The position numbers and the translations under genes were made by a program. This document shows, one piece after another, positions 1 to 9,495 of a DNA stretch of 64,000 nt (position 1 is its first letter; the number at the start of each line of letters is the position of its first letter). The notes below the pieces were generated by a model. The model was given only the letters and a program-made list of their open reading frames with translations, did no database searches and had not been told where the DNA came from. This DNA is from an uncultured Desulfomicrobiaceae bacterium (lineage in GTDB: Bacteria > Desulfobacterota > Desulfovibrionia > Desulfovibrionales > Desulfomicrobiaceae), in NCBI GenBank assembly GCA_937989665.1, contig CALKRN010000003.1, positions 1 through 64,000 of the forward strand, written 5' to 3'.

Positions 1-1
1 C

Positions 2-964
<963 letters not shown>

Positions 965-1010
965 GCGGCTGCATCACTCCTCAAATCAGAGCAGAACTCA
1001 ACCCAGAGCC

Positions 1011-1030
1011 TTCCTGAGCTAAATCAGGAA
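1011..1030. terminator. Hairpin between convergent ahcY and speE
   Basis: TTCCTGA and TCAGGAA form a 7-bp perfect stem around a 6-nt loop, in the short gap between the convergent stops. There is no long T-tract on either side, so a bidirectional terminator is plausible but weakly supported. Confidence 0.35.
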
Positions 1031-1045
1031 AGCAATGTGCAAGCT

Positions 1046-1987
1046 TTAGGTTTGGGGAATAATTTTCAGCCGTGAGGTTGGTGGCTCTTCTTCAAGAGTG
1101 GTATTCCCATCCGTGAGCGGCGTAAGCGGCTGACTTAGCAGAGTGCGGATAAAGTTTGGCAGCGCAAAGACTCCCTGATGGGTCTCGCCATTGTAGAAGC
1201 GGAGGTCAGAAATCCCCCTTGTGGCAATTCGCTGCTCCACCGCTGCTGCTGTGAGGGTACAGGGGTCACTGCTTTCCGAGGCTGTTGCCATTCCCCACAG
1301 CGTACCGTACAGGGGAATATACACCAAGTAGGGACGGACAATTGGAAAAACCTGCCGCAGCGTCGTAACCAAGCGAGCATAGGTGGTAGGCCGAGCAATT
1401 GGCGATTCTACGTGCAGAGCAACCAGTCCTGCCGCTGCCAGATGCTGCTTACACAGGTGATAAAACTCTTGGGTGTAAAGGTTCAGGGAAGGACCTTGGG
1501 GATCGGTGAGATCGAGAAGGATTAAATCAAACTGGGCACTTGTGTTTTCCAGATAGGCGCGACCATCGCCAATCACCAGTTGTAGGCGGGGGTCTTCAAA
1601 GGCACCCCGGTGAATCGTGCCTAAATGTTGACGACAGACCTCAACGACCTCCTCATCCAACTCCGCTAAAACGACCTGCTCGATTGTGGGATATTTGAGG
1701 ACTTCCTCGGCCGCACCGCCATCGCCACCCCCAATAATTAGAGCTGACCGTGGTGCTGGATGCGTCATCGCTGCCGGATGAATGAGATTTTCATGGTAGA
1801 AAAATTCATCGGCTTCCGAGGTCATAAAGAGGTGATCCAAGCACAGGAACTTGCCAAAGTGGGCAGACTCGTAGAGCGCCAGTTCTTGGTAACGAGTCTT
1901 TTTTGCCAATAGACAGCGATCGGCTCGGATAAAGTAACCGGCAGCAGGGTTGAGCTGCTCTAGAAGATACAGATGGTGGGTCGTCAT
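1046..1987 (-). CDS. speE: Spermidine synthase-type aminopropyltransferase
   Basis: Transfers an aminopropyl group from decarboxylated SAM to putrescine, or to a related acceptor such as agmatine or spermidine. 313 residues. An N-terminal strand region (residues 1 to about 70) precedes the Rossmann fold. The dcSAM-binding motif IIGGGDGGAAEEVL and the catalytic-region motif LDLTDPQGPSLNLYTQEF are both present. The DLTDP variant (rather than DSTDP) leaves acceptor specificity open. Its product would use the decarboxylated SAM made by the neighbouring speD 44 bases upstream on the same strand, so the two form a polyamine operon. No strong ribosome binding site precedes the ATG. Confidence 0.9.
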   Translation of the reverse strand: MTTHHLYLLEQLNPAAGYFIRADRCLLAKKTRYQELALYESAHFGKFLCLDHLFMTSEADEFFYHENLIHPAAMTHPAPRSALIIGGGDGGAAEEVLKYPTIEQVVLAELDEEVVEVCRQHLGTIHRGAFEDPRLQLVIGDGRAYLENTSAQFDLILLDLTDPQGPSLNLYTQEFYHLCKQHLAAAGLVALHVESPIARPTTYARLVTTLRQVFPIVRPYLVYIPLYGTLWGMATASESSDPCTLTAAAVEQRIATRGISDLRFYNGETHQGVFALPNFIRTLLSQPLTPLTDGNTTLEEEPPTSRLKIIPQT

Positions 1988-2031
1988 TGCTAATTACTCT
2001 GATCCTAATCTGGAACCTTGAATACCGCTGG

Positions 2032-2430
2032 CTATTCCCGCTCTACACATTGGGTACGGGGTAACTCGGGGTCAAAAACGGCAACCAGTTGATTAAACAG
2101 TGCTTGTGCTTTGCCCCGATTGTCTTGGCTGTAGTTACAGACATACACGTCCAAGGTGACGTAGCGCTTTTCCGGCCAAGTGTGGATGGCTAAATGAGAC
2201 TCCGCTAGGACAACGGCGCCAGTGACCCCTCCTGCTTCTCCAAATTGGTGAAATAGCTCGCCCAAAACGGTTAGACCAGCTTTACGCACTGTCTCCAGGC
2301 ATAGCGTTCTGAGGCAATGGCGGTCCACAAAATAACGAATGTCGCCACGACACCGATATAAATCGCCGATGAGATGAATCCCTAAACGAGGCTTCACAGG
2401 CTGCAGCGCAGCCACAGGACTATACATCAT
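2032..2430 (-). CDS. speD: S-adenosylmethionine decarboxylase proenzyme
   Basis: Makes decarboxylated SAM for the aminopropyltransferase encoded just downstream. 132 residues, the usual size of the small bacterial/archaeal class. The self-cleavage region reads LAESHLAIHTWPE: the Glu-Ser bond is the family's autoprocessing site, and the Ser becomes the pyruvoyl cofactor. The later Cys (about residue 81 from this start) lies in VYVCNYS. I chose the start at 2430 (ATGATG) because AGGAGG lies 7 nt upstream (complement of 2438-2443). The longer frame to 2484 would add a hydrophobic extension not expected for this cytosolic enzyme. Confidence 0.9.
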   Translation of the reverse strand: MMYSPVAALQPVKPRLGIHLIGDLYRCRGDIRYFVDRHCLRTLCLETVRKAGLTVLGELFHQFGEAGGVTGAVVLAESHLAIHTWPEKRYVTLDVYVCNYSQDNRGKAQALFNQLVAVFDPELPRTQCVERE

Positions 2431-2434
2431 CGCT

Positions 2435-2443
2435 GCTCCTCCT
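2435..2443 (-). promoter_or_regulatory. Shine-Dalgarno site fixing the speD start
   Basis: AGGAGGAGC on the minus strand, 7 nt (from AGGAGG) ahead of tandem ATG codons. It argues for the 132-residue product over the longer open frame. Confidence 0.7.
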
Positions 2444-3015
2444 AAAAACAACCACGATAGCAATACGTACCTTGCGGTACGCACTACCCCAGCAATGAAG
2501 GTTAAAGTGCCTTCACTGCCAAAACGTATAATCCTCCTCCTTGCGGAGGTTGAAAGTGGCTTGCTGAGGACAACCCTTTGCCTCTTAAGCCATGTGTTTA
2601 TTGCCAGCGAATGCTAGCTTCTACTTTTTTGAAGTAGAGGTCAGAGACTAAAGCTGCCGACCAAAGTTACTATTGTAGCTGAAAATTAGATGCTTGTAAA
2701 GAACAACCAAAGACTCCGTTGCTAGCAAAGACGGTGAGACAGTGCTTCTAACTCAGCTAAGCAGTATAGGCTCAGGCAGCCCATAAACCCTAACGCCTAA
2801 CAGCATCGGCGCTATCCAGTCCTTTTGGTGTCTATAGCGTCTTACCAACAAACTCTCTCTTTCCACTCGCTCGCTGTCAATCCGCTGCCCTCGCGCTGAT
2901 TATCCATACGCAAATTTCACTCGCGAGTTAAACCCCATCTCATTGATATGCTCTAGAAGCAGAAGTGTTGAATTCTGCAACAAAAATTAACATTCTGGGT
3001 CACAAGAAGCTCTGG
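2444..3015. other. Non-coding stretch between block A and block B, with hairpins
   Basis: No convincing gene is seen. There is an AAGTAGA/TCTACTT hairpin at 2618-2640 (7 bp, or 9 bp counting a wobble pair) and a CCTCC/GGAGG hairpin at 2536-2549. From about 2700 the sequence is featureless and has no reading frame similar to the speD side. The change of gene type from cyanobacterial-like to the polysaccharide cluster falls inside or just after this stretch, so it may contain an insertion or assembly junction. Confidence 0.4.
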
Positions 3016-3160
3016 CTACCCATCAAAGCGCCAATGCACTACTGTAGCTGGCGTGGCACTAACCATACACCGCCGACTGAGTTTCAATTCCGTGAACCGT
3101 CCACAACATGTCACCGCTATGATGTAACACTCCCTAGGAGTACACGGTATCAAAGCGTCG
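3016..3160 (-). pseudogene. Fragment of a second SAM methyltransferase copy
   Basis: On the minus strand, bases 3160 to 3106 encode FDTVYS, a stop, then GVLHHSGDM. This matches FDTVYSWGVLHHTGDM of the intact methyltransferase at 3663-4520, with the Trp codon replaced by TAG. I count 46 of 55 identical bases between 3106-3160 and 4124-4178. Beyond GDM (below 3106) the similarity is lost and I recognise nothing. The fragment is fused at 3160/3161 to a truncated transposase, so it is a duplication or rearrangement relic, not a gene. Confidence 0.7.
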
Positions 3161-3569
3161 AATAAGTGGCGAAAGTGCAGGATCGTGGTCTCATCGGGCA
3201 CCGTGTCCACCCGCAAGTCCAGACCTACGAACTCCGCAAATACCGACATGTCCTACAGCGCTTCCTCAGCCGCCGGGTCCGAGAGCGCAAACCACTGCTA
3301 CAAAAAGTGAATGCGCAAAAGCACCGCGACTGAATAGGGGGGACGCCCACCCTTCGAGCTAGCAGTGGGTATACGCGGGGTAATGAGCGCTTCCAAGTCC
3401 TGCCACGGCACCACCTGCTCTATTTGCCGCAAAAACTCGCGCTTGCGCGTGTTCTTGACCTTGAGCTAAAAGCCCGCGCCCAGACTGGCTTGTTTCATCC
3501 TCGCTCCTTCTGCATCGCACTTCACATACATTATGGGAACCGGTCAGGACGGAGTTTTGCAGAGGTTCC
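3161..3569 (-). mobile_element. Truncated IS5-family insertion sequence with dead transposase
   Basis: The minus-strand frame beginning at the ATG at 3498 reads MKQASLGAGF, a stop, LKVKNTRKREFLRQIEQVVP, then TASSKGGRPPYSVAVLLRI, later VPDETTILHFRHLF. These are hallmark segments of the IS5 transposase N-terminus. Three in-frame TAG codons interrupt it, at positions where relatives carry Glu/Gln/Tyr-like residues, and the C-terminal catalytic half is missing: the frame breaks at 3161 against the methyltransferase fragment. Upstream of the ATG, TGCAAAACT near 3553-3561 resembles the terminal inverted repeats of this family, and CTAA (3570-3573) could be the target-site copy. The element is immobile. 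Confidence 0.8.
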
Positions 3570-3648
3570 TTAGCGGTGTGATGCGCTCCAGTGCGCCGTA
3601 GTTTTTCACACGCAGGCTTTCGATACGTGGCGGGCATAGGTTGGGCAT
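3570..3648 (-). pseudogene. N-terminal stub of an AAA-family ATPase gene cut by the IS5 relic
   Basis: From an ATG at 3648 the minus frame reads MPNLCPP, RIESLRVKNYGALERITPL, and then runs into the IS end. RIESLRVKNYRAL-type sequence is the first beta strand of SMC/RecF-like AAA ATPases (AAA_21/AAA_15), which would continue with a Walker A loop; none follows. A GAGGAG ribosome binding site overlaps the stop of the methyltransferase gene at 3663, so the ATPase was once the next gene of that operon. The rest of the gene is not in this window. Confidence 0.55.
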
Positions 3649-3662
3649 CGCGGTTCAACTCC

Positions 3663-4520
3663 TCATATTTGAGCAGCAGACATCGAGCATGGCCGCTGAT
3701 AGACATATTCGTCACAGCCGGAGCCAAAAAGCCCAAAATTACGGCCTGATATGCGCCCTTCGCTGACAAAGCTGCGTTCATGAATCAATCCTAGGCTACT
3801 CATTAACTTCTCCACCTCGGAAGAAGATATGGACTCGTATGGCCAACCACCCATCCAGTCGTGGACATCATGATAAAAATCCATGCCCCGATTGGCGGGA
3901 TAGTTTTCGACATAGCGGGAGAAACTCCGCCCGGTAGCTAAAAGTCCAAGCTTAAAACAAGTAATGTAAATGGCGCGAGCAAGCCTTTGAGACTGCTCCG
4001 ATGCATGGGCGTACCAACGTTTCTCCCATTTCCAGAACCAATCCATCCAAGTGCGCCGATAGAGCGCGAAAATGAAGCGTCCTTGTGGCGCGACCAAGTC
4101 AGCAGCACAGCGAATCGCCCGAGACATGTCACCCGTGTGATGCAACACCCCCCAGGAATACACGGTATCAAAGTGTCCTAAAGCTTCTGAGGACAGGTCG
4201 AAGACGCTGTTTTTTTCCACTCTCCAGACCCCCCTTTCGGGCGCATGCCGTTCGAGCACTGCCTGCGTGGTGGCAACACTATCTGGATCAATATCGATAG
4301 CCACCACCTCACGCGCACCCAAACGAAGGGCCGCTAAGCTATGTAGGCCAGAACCACTGCCGATGTCAAGAAAGCGCTGCCCATCCAATCGCTCCCCCCC
4401 CAGGAGCCGAGATAGCCCTTTTTCTGCCTCTGCAATTTCCTTTGCGGTGATTTTGGCCGCATAAGCTGACCAATTCTTGCCAAATGCGAAATGCGAATCT
4501 TGCGATATCAAATCATCCAT
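3663..4520 (-). CDS. Class I SAM-dependent methyltransferase of a polysaccharide cluster
   Basis: 285 residues. Motif I, FLDIGSGSGLHSLAAL, is followed by an acidic strand end VVAIDIDPDSV and motif IV region FDTVYSWGVLHHTGDM, a typical methyltransferase-11/25 pattern. The C-terminal part (DFYHDVHDWMGGWPYE) resembles methyltransferases that act in O-antigen or capsule synthesis, but the substrate cannot be read from sequence. The ATG at 4520 follows GGAAGG and overlaps the stop of the glycosyltransferase upstream by 8 nt, indicating translational coupling. A degenerate second copy lies at 3016-3160. Confidence 0.8.
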   Translation of the reverse strand: MDDLISQDSHFAFGKNWSAYAAKITAKEIAEAEKGLSRLLGGERLDGQRFLDIGSGSGLHSLAALRLGAREVVAIDIDPDSVATTQAVLERHAPERGVWRVEKNSVFDLSSEALGHFDTVYSWGVLHHTGDMSRAIRCAADLVAPQGRFIFALYRRTWMDWFWKWEKRWYAHASEQSQRLARAIYITCFKLGLLATGRSFSRYVENYPANRGMDFYHDVHDWMGGWPYESISSSEVEKLMSSLGLIHERSFVSEGRISGRNFGLFGSGCDEYVYQRPCSMSAAQI

Positions 4521-5688
4521 TTTCATCCTTCCGAACAAGTTTAATCTCTACCGCTTGCCCTTCCTCCATCGCCTCCCCCCACACCGCCCGGTAGCGCTCG
4601 ACCATTTTTTCGATGCCAAACGCTTGCTCGATGCGCGCGCGGCAGGCCGCTTGCCGGCTTTGCCACGCCTGACGATCACGCCAGGCCCCTTGCGCATGCC
4701 TTATGGCCTGAGCCAAGGCCACACTGTCCCGAGGCGGCACGTTCCAGCCCGTATCCCCGACGATCAGTGCTGCATCCCCGACGTCCGTGGTCACACAAGG
4801 CGTGCCACAGGCCATTGCCTCGGCCAGCACATTGGGAAAGGCTTCACCATAAGCCGAGGAGAGCAGATGCACATCCAATGCAGCCATCACCGCCGGCACA
4901 TCATTCCGCGAGCCAAGCAGCAGCGTTTTGTCTTGCAGGGCCGAAGCTTCCAGCAGGGCCCGCAAGACCTCGTTGTCAGCAGTCATTCCCGTGCCGACCA
5001 AGGCCAACCGAAAGTCATGACCTTCATCGGAAAGTTGCCCCAAGGCCGCAATCAAGTTTGCGTGATCCTTTTGCGGATCCCAACGCCCAACCATTCCAAG
5101 CAACGGCACACCCTCGGGCACCCTCCACTCAGCACGCAATCGTGTGCGCGCAGCTGGGTCGGGCCGAAATTGCTTTAGATCATAACCATTGGGTATGACG
5201 ACCATTCGGGCGGCGTCATACCCCAGGCGGGCATGAACCCGCACCACCGCATGGGCACAGGCCACGATCCGCCGAGGCACCCATCGCGACAAGCGGCCAC
5301 ACACGCGGGCGACCCAAATCGTCGCAGCGGAAGATTTGCCCGACTCCAAGGTCGTATTGCGCAGACCCCACACCACGGGCCGACCCAGGGTTTTGGCCAT
5401 AAGCCCACCCAGCAAGTCCGCATGGTACATCCAGGACTGCACGACGTCCGGCTGGAAGGTCGAAATAGCGCGACGCAACCCCACCAAGCCCCGCAAAGTC
5501 ACCCGCCCGCGCGGCATCCCCAAGGCGGGGACACCTATACCGGCCTGCTGCAACAACGGGCCATATTTCCCCACGGTGGTCAGCGACACCACATGGTGTT
5601 CGTTTTGACCATCCTGGGTGACAAGGCGATAGAGCACCGCCTCGGCTCCGCCGTCGCCAAGACCCGTAATGACATGCAGGATTTTCAA
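4513..5688 (-). CDS. Glycosyltransferase, GT4 family
   Basis: 391-residue GT-B enzyme that would transfer a sugar from a nucleotide donor to a growing surface glycan. The N-terminal acceptor domain starts ILHVITGLGDGGAEAVL, the typical GT4 GG-AE loop. The donor domain contains VGRWDPQKDHANLI and the signature SSAYGEAFPNVLAEAMACGT with the two Glu residues of the EX7E-type motif. The start is TTG at 5688, overlapping the previous gene's stop as TTGA, with GAGGTGG just upstream, which signals coupling. Downstream it overlaps the methyltransferase gene. Confidence 0.88.
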   Translation of the reverse strand: MKILHVITGLGDGGAEAVLYRLVTQDGQNEHHVVSLTTVGKYGPLLQQAGIGVPALGMPRGRVTLRGLVGLRRAISTFQPDVVQSWMYHADLLGGLMAKTLGRPVVWGLRNTTLESGKSSAATIWVARVCGRLSRWVPRRIVACAHAVVRVHARLGYDAARMVVIPNGYDLKQFRPDPAARTRLRAEWRVPEGVPLLGMVGRWDPQKDHANLIAALGQLSDEGHDFRLALVGTGMTADNEVLRALLEASALQDKTLLLGSRNDVPAVMAALDVHLLSSAYGEAFPNVLAEAMACGTPCVTTDVGDAALIVGDTGWNVPPRDSVALAQAIRHAQGAWRDRQAWQSRQAACRARIEQAFGIEKMVERYRAVWGEAMEEGQAVEIKLVRKDENG

Positions 5689-6842
5689 TGAACCACCTCT
5701 TTTTCCGGGTCTTTTTCCGGGTACGGCGGCAAGCCCATCACTTTCAAATAAGCATCGAGGCTGCGCTCTTGAGAAAAATACTGGGCACGCATATGCCCAT
5801 CGGGCAGGGCCGCGCGCGGTGTTGCAAGAACCTCTGCCATCGCCTGTGCGAGTGCAGCGACATCGCCCACCGGAACCAAACGCCCCCAGCGCCCACCTTC
5901 CAGAATTTCCCGCGGGCCGCTAGGGCAATCGGTACTCACAACGGGTGTGCCACAAGCCAAAGCTTCGATGAGCACACCAGGCAAACCCTCCCAACGTGAG
6001 GAGAGGACAAACAGCGCTGCTCGGCAAAGATAAGCAAACGGATTGGTGACAAACCCCGGCATCTCAAAGTCTTCTGGCCCCAAGTTCAAGGACTGAGCCA
6101 GCGCCGCAAGCTCTGCACGCAATTCCCCCTCGCCCAAAATCATCAAACGCGCATCGGTCCGCTCGCGTATCGCGGCGAAGGCTCGTAACAAGGTGGGAAA
6201 ATCTTTTTGCTCCGTCAATCGACCGATGGATAGAATCACCGGGCGATTTTGTCCCGATTGCAGCCAAGGATGTAGCACCGGCTCGGCAGCAAGTTTCTGG
6301 ATGCGGTGAAGATCAAAAGGATTGTAGATTGCCTGCACGGAACCGGCCGGTAAGCCAGCAAAGTGTTCCAGGTCTCGAGCTGCATCCTGCGAGACCGCGA
6401 CGATACCGTCAGCCCACGGGTAAACCTTCGGAACCAGCGCATACACTGCGCGAGCAGTCAAACCTCGAGCCAAAGCTGCGTCGACACTAATCGTCGAACG
6501 CTCACTGATAACCACACGCGTATACGCCATGGATAAGCGCTTAGCCAGCAGCGCGACCACATTGGCATGGTCCATCGCCACTAACATGGCGCAGGGGCGC
6601 TTGCGGCGCAAATAACGCATCAAAGGCCATAGGGTTTTGATGACCCGCTGGGCATTCAAGTCGATGATCCGTACCGCTGGTGAGACATCACCTAAATAAG
6701 GCCCCTTTGCGCTCGCCAGCACCAAATCCACCCGATAACCCCGTGCCGCCATGCCATTGGCCACCGTAACCATCACTCGCTCGGCACCGCCACCGGCGAG
6801 GGAGGGGAGGAAGATGGCAACATCTATATGCAACAGCGACAT
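5685..6842 (-). CDS. Glycosyltransferase, GT4 family (second copy type)
   Basis: 385 residues from the ATG at 6842, which sits one base beyond the TGA of the upstream methyltransferase gene. The N-terminus reads FLPSLAGGGAERVMVTVANG (donor-site glycine loop). The C-terminal domain has ILSIGRLTEQKDFPTLL and SSRWEGLPGVLIEALACGTP, with the EX7E catalytic Glu pair. This pattern is common in GalNAc/GlcNAc-type GT4 enzymes (WbnH/PglA-like), but donor and acceptor are not determinable. Its tail ends in a charged YPEKDPEKEVVH. Its sequence is distinct from the neighbouring GT4, so it is not a recent duplicate. Confidence 0.88.
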   Translation of the reverse strand: MSLLHIDVAIFLPSLAGGGAERVMVTVANGMAARGYRVDLVLASAKGPYLGDVSPAVRIIDLNAQRVIKTLWPLMRYLRRKRPCAMLVAMDHANVVALLAKRLSMAYTRVVISERSTISVDAALARGLTARAVYALVPKVYPWADGIVAVSQDAARDLEHFAGLPAGSVQAIYNPFDLHRIQKLAAEPVLHPWLQSGQNRPVILSIGRLTEQKDFPTLLRAFAAIRERTDARLMILGEGELRAELAALAQSLNLGPEDFEMPGFVTNPFAYLCRAALFVLSSRWEGLPGVLIEALACGTPVVSTDCPSGPREILEGGRWGRLVPVGDVAALAQAMAEVLATPRAALPDGHMRAQYFSQERSLDAYLKVMGLPPYPEKDPEKEVVH

Positions 6843-6843
6843 C

Positions 6844-7527
6844 TCAAGGCTTTTTGGCAATTGCAAACAAGTGTGGATCTGCAATACCTTCTCCCATCTT
6901 CGCTAGAATCACACGAAGCAATGACTTAGCAAACTTAAACAGACCCCTACGCCGCCAATCAACAAAAGTTCCAAGCCAAATCCGCTCTACAATGTAACCA
7001 TGCGACGTCAACAAATCCAGCAAGCGCGACTTGTCAAAAGACTGAACATGCCCAACCTTGTGAAAAATATTTCCACAATTGGGACAAACAATCTGTCTGG
7101 CAAGTAATTCTTCCTGATATGGAACAGATATGATTAGTCTACCGCCTACTTTTAATACCCTTAAGACCTCAGACAATGCAGCAGACAAGACATTATCATC
7201 AAGATGCTCCAACACCTCAGACATTAAAACAACATCGAAAAAACCTGTTTCAAATGGGATGTTTTGCGCATAGCCGACCTTTGCTTTACCTTTAAGCCCT
7301 ACTTGATTATTTATTCTATCAATGGCCTTTTCACTCGGGTCCAGAGAGTAAACATCTATCCTTTTTTCTATGGCCAAGCGCTCAAAAGCGCCGCTTCCAA
7401 CACCGATATTCAGTACTTTCTCTCTTTTTTTAATGAAGTTTAAAAAGTATCTTTGCCTTGATTCAGGAAACACAATATCTGAGACATCATGATTTTGCAG
7501 GTAGTCCCATATCTTTTCTTGATGCAT
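6844..7527 (-). CDS. SAM-dependent methyltransferase (methyltransferase-11 type)
   Basis: 227 residues from the ATG at 7527, which is preceded by AAGG; the TTG at 7533 is less likely. Motif I is VLNIGVGSGAFERLA, then VYSLDPSEKAI, and the core FDVVLMSEVLEHLDD is diagnostic of this class. A pair of cysteines in QIVCPNCGNIFH may bind zinc. Its base composition is clearly more AT-rich than the flanking GT4 and flippase genes, and this continues into the first 200 bases of the next gene, suggesting a separate origin inside the cluster. Likely modifies a glycan or lipid carrier, by context only. Confidence 0.8.
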   Translation of the reverse strand: MHQEKIWDYLQNHDVSDIVFPESRQRYFLNFIKKREKVLNIGVGSGAFERLAIEKRIDVYSLDPSEKAIDRINNQVGLKGKAKVGYAQNIPFETGFFDVVLMSEVLEHLDDNVLSAALSEVLRVLKVGGRLIISVPYQEELLARQIVCPNCGNIFHKVGHVQSFDKSRLLDLLTSHGYIVERIWLGTFVDWRRRGLFKFAKSLLRVILAKMGEGIADPHLFAIAKKP

Positions 7528-7555
7528 GCTCAACCTTGGTCCAATTCATTTCCGA

Positions 7556-8941
7556 TCATCGGCCGTGCTTTGACCGAATTTCTTTCGAAAAATATACGGT
7601 ACTTAGCCAGTGCGTCATATTTGATACCACAACACCAATACATATAAACTCGGCATTCCAACCAAATATTCCAATCAACAACAAAGTAAGGATGACTTTA
7701 CTTATAACACCAATGAGTGCACATCGCCAAAATATTGAATAGCCATCCGCAAACGTTATCAGCCACTGAAACCACAAGATCCAAACAAGATAAAAAGGCC
7801 ATTGCAAAGCAAGCAATTGCAGAAGCCAACCCGTTTGCCTTGTGTCATAGGCCGAAAACATGCCTCGCTCGAAAAGCAGCGCCACAATGGGTTCCGCCAG
7901 CACCATCAGAGCCACCGCGCCTAGACTACCCAGCCAGAACAGGCGCCACGCCCAGCGCTGAGTCATCGCCAAACGCAGCCTCTCGTCGGCTTCGGCTGCC
8001 AACACCGGCAGAAAAGCCCGCCCAATGACGGTGGCCGACAGCGTGAGCGCCAGCGCCATCAAGCGATTGGCATAGCCGTAAGCCGCCAGGTTGCCGCTGG
8101 GCATATGCGCAAGCAGGATCTGGTCGATGACACCGGCCGCGCCCATGACGAACTGGCCGGCCAGCATCCAACCAGCGCTGCCCAGCAGCGTACGCCGAAA
8201 AGGCCACTCGGGCGGCCATGCCGGGACAGTTGGAATACCCACCATGCGCACCGCAACAAGCAGCAGTGCGGCCTGCACGACAAAGCCGATCAGCGTCCCC
8301 CACAGCAGCGGGCTGACATCTGGCCCGGTTGGCCACGCTAGCACCGCGACACCAATCGCCAAGGCCGGCATCGCCTCCAAAAAGGTATTGGCATGTCGCT
8401 GCCGGCTCATCAATTGGCAGGCGTGCCAGCCTGCCACAATCCCCAGCGTGACCATACCCGCCAGCCATGGCAGCACAGCCTGTGCAGCCGCCAGGGCGGC
8501 CGGTTCCAGGCCAAGCCAACCCGTGGCCAGCAGAGGTCGTAGGCCACTTGCGAATCCTACTCCCAAAGCAAGCGCCAGTAGCCAAACCCACGTCGTCACC
8601 TGACGCTGCCAGCGTACAGCGGCACCAGGCTCATCCCGCTGCAGCGCCACCAGCCGTGGAATAAACACCGCCGACATTACGGAAAACAGCAGGCTAACCG
8701 GCCAGGACAACAGATTGAAAACGAACAGATAGCCCTCGACGGTGACGGAGGTACCATAGCGGTAGGCAACCGCCATTTCCTTGCCCGCAGCCACCAGTTT
8801 GGCCGCCAGTACGAACAGCACCAGCCAGAATGCACTGCGCACGATGGCTTTGTTGGCCGCGTGTGTATCGCGCAGCCGTGCTTGCACAGGTGCGGGCAGC
8901 AAGCCCAGCAACTGGCGCTCAAGCCGACTCAACCTTGCCAT
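7556..8941 (-). CDS. MurJ/Wzx-like lipid-linked oligosaccharide flippase
   Basis: 461 residues with about a dozen hydrophobic segments, belonging to the MviN/MurJ branch of the MOP exporter superfamily. Recognisable parts are WPVSLLFSVMSAVFIPRLVA near residue 95 (MurJ-like first helices) and GQFVMGAAGVIDQILLAHMP, the mid-protein motif. It lies in a run of glycosyltransferases, so it more likely moves a polysaccharide repeat unit across the inner membrane than lipid II. The start ATG at 8941 was chosen over 8989 because the extra 16 residues are not membrane-like and would cross the upstream gene's stop. The C-terminal quarter (7556 to about 7760) is AT-rich. Confidence 0.75.
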   Translation of the reverse strand: MARLSRLERQLLGLLPAPVQARLRDTHAANKAIVRSAFWLVLFVLAAKLVAAGKEMAVAYRYGTSVTVEGYLFVFNLLSWPVSLLFSVMSAVFIPRLVALQRDEPGAAVRWQRQVTTWVWLLALALGVGFASGLRPLLATGWLGLEPAALAAAQAVLPWLAGMVTLGIVAGWHACQLMSRQRHANTFLEAMPALAIGVAVLAWPTGPDVSPLLWGTLIGFVVQAALLLVAVRMVGIPTVPAWPPEWPFRRTLLGSAGWMLAGQFVMGAAGVIDQILLAHMPSGNLAAYGYANRLMALALTLSATVIGRAFLPVLAAEADERLRLAMTQRWAWRLFWLGSLGAVALMVLAEPIVALLFERGMFSAYDTRQTGWLLQLLALQWPFYLVWILWFQWLITFADGYSIFWRCALIGVISKVILTLLLIGIFGWNAEFICIGVVVSNMTHWLSTVYFSKEIRSKHGR

Positions 8942-8954
8942 CACCACTACTCGG

Positions 8955-9341
8955 TTAGGCACGGTGATACTCCCGATACCACCGCACAAAATGCGCTACC
9001 CCTTCGCGAAACGGCGTGCGCGGGGCGTAGCCAGCGAGGCGCTTGAGCAGCGTGCCGGCCCAGGTGGCCGGCACGTCGCCAGCCTGCATCGGCAGATAAC
9101 GGCTCAGATAAAAGCAGATGAGGCCGCGATCCCCAGCCACATGAATTTTCGCGTCTTTATTTCGGCGCTGGGCAGGTCGACCCAGCTCGGCCTCGTTCGC
9201 CTCGACGAAGTCCAACAGGCGCACCTTGTCGGAGTTGCCGATATTGACCACCCGCCACGGTGCTACAGGGCTCAAGGTGTCGCCTTCGATGGGCTGCCAG
9301 CCGGCTTCGGGCTGGCGTGCGTCTGTGATTTCCATCGCCAA
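8955..9341 (-). pseudogene. C-terminal remnant of a UDP-glucuronate 4-epimerase-like gene
   Basis: The frame matches only the last third of an NAD-dependent sugar epimerase: PWRVVNIGNSDKVRLLDFVE, ELGRPAQR, then MQAGDVPATWAG and LLKRLAGYAPRTPFREGV. The Rossmann domain and the catalytic YxxxK region are absent. A 22-codon in-frame stretch (9098-9163, KDAKIHVAGDRGLICFYLSR) sits where relatives go straight from AQRNY to LPMQ, and CAGATAA is duplicated at 9093 and 9104. The apparent start is TTG at 9341. It belongs to the polysaccharide cluster but looks inactive; the missing 5' part may lie outside the window or be cut by the junction near 9.4 kb. Confidence 0.75.
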
Positions 9342-9495
9342 GAGATATCCTTAGTGCTGCCTTTTCGTCGAATATAAGCCCCACGCATCTTCCCTCGAGC
9401 CAGCGGACCATGCATCGCTCGGCAGCCGGTACCGAGCACGCATCTGCCATCCATCGCCATCAAGCGTAGCCATGCACCAAAAGGGATATCACCGG
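9342..9495. other. Junction stretch between the polysaccharide cluster and the chromosomal block
   Basis: 154 bases between the epimerase remnant and the stop of the U32 peptidase gene. Minus-strand frames stay open across it but I recognise no protein family. The neighbourhood changes here from glycan genes to conserved deltaproteobacterial-type genes, so it is the likeliest place for an insertion boundary or contig join. Confidence 0.4.

Noticed and set aside
3161-3498. Three in-frame TAG codons in the transposase, plus a fourth in the methyltransferase fragment, hinting at TAG recoding
   Set aside because: Ordinary genes in the window, such as ahcY, hyfE and hyfF, end in TAG, and the affected frames are truncated. 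Simple decay explains it.
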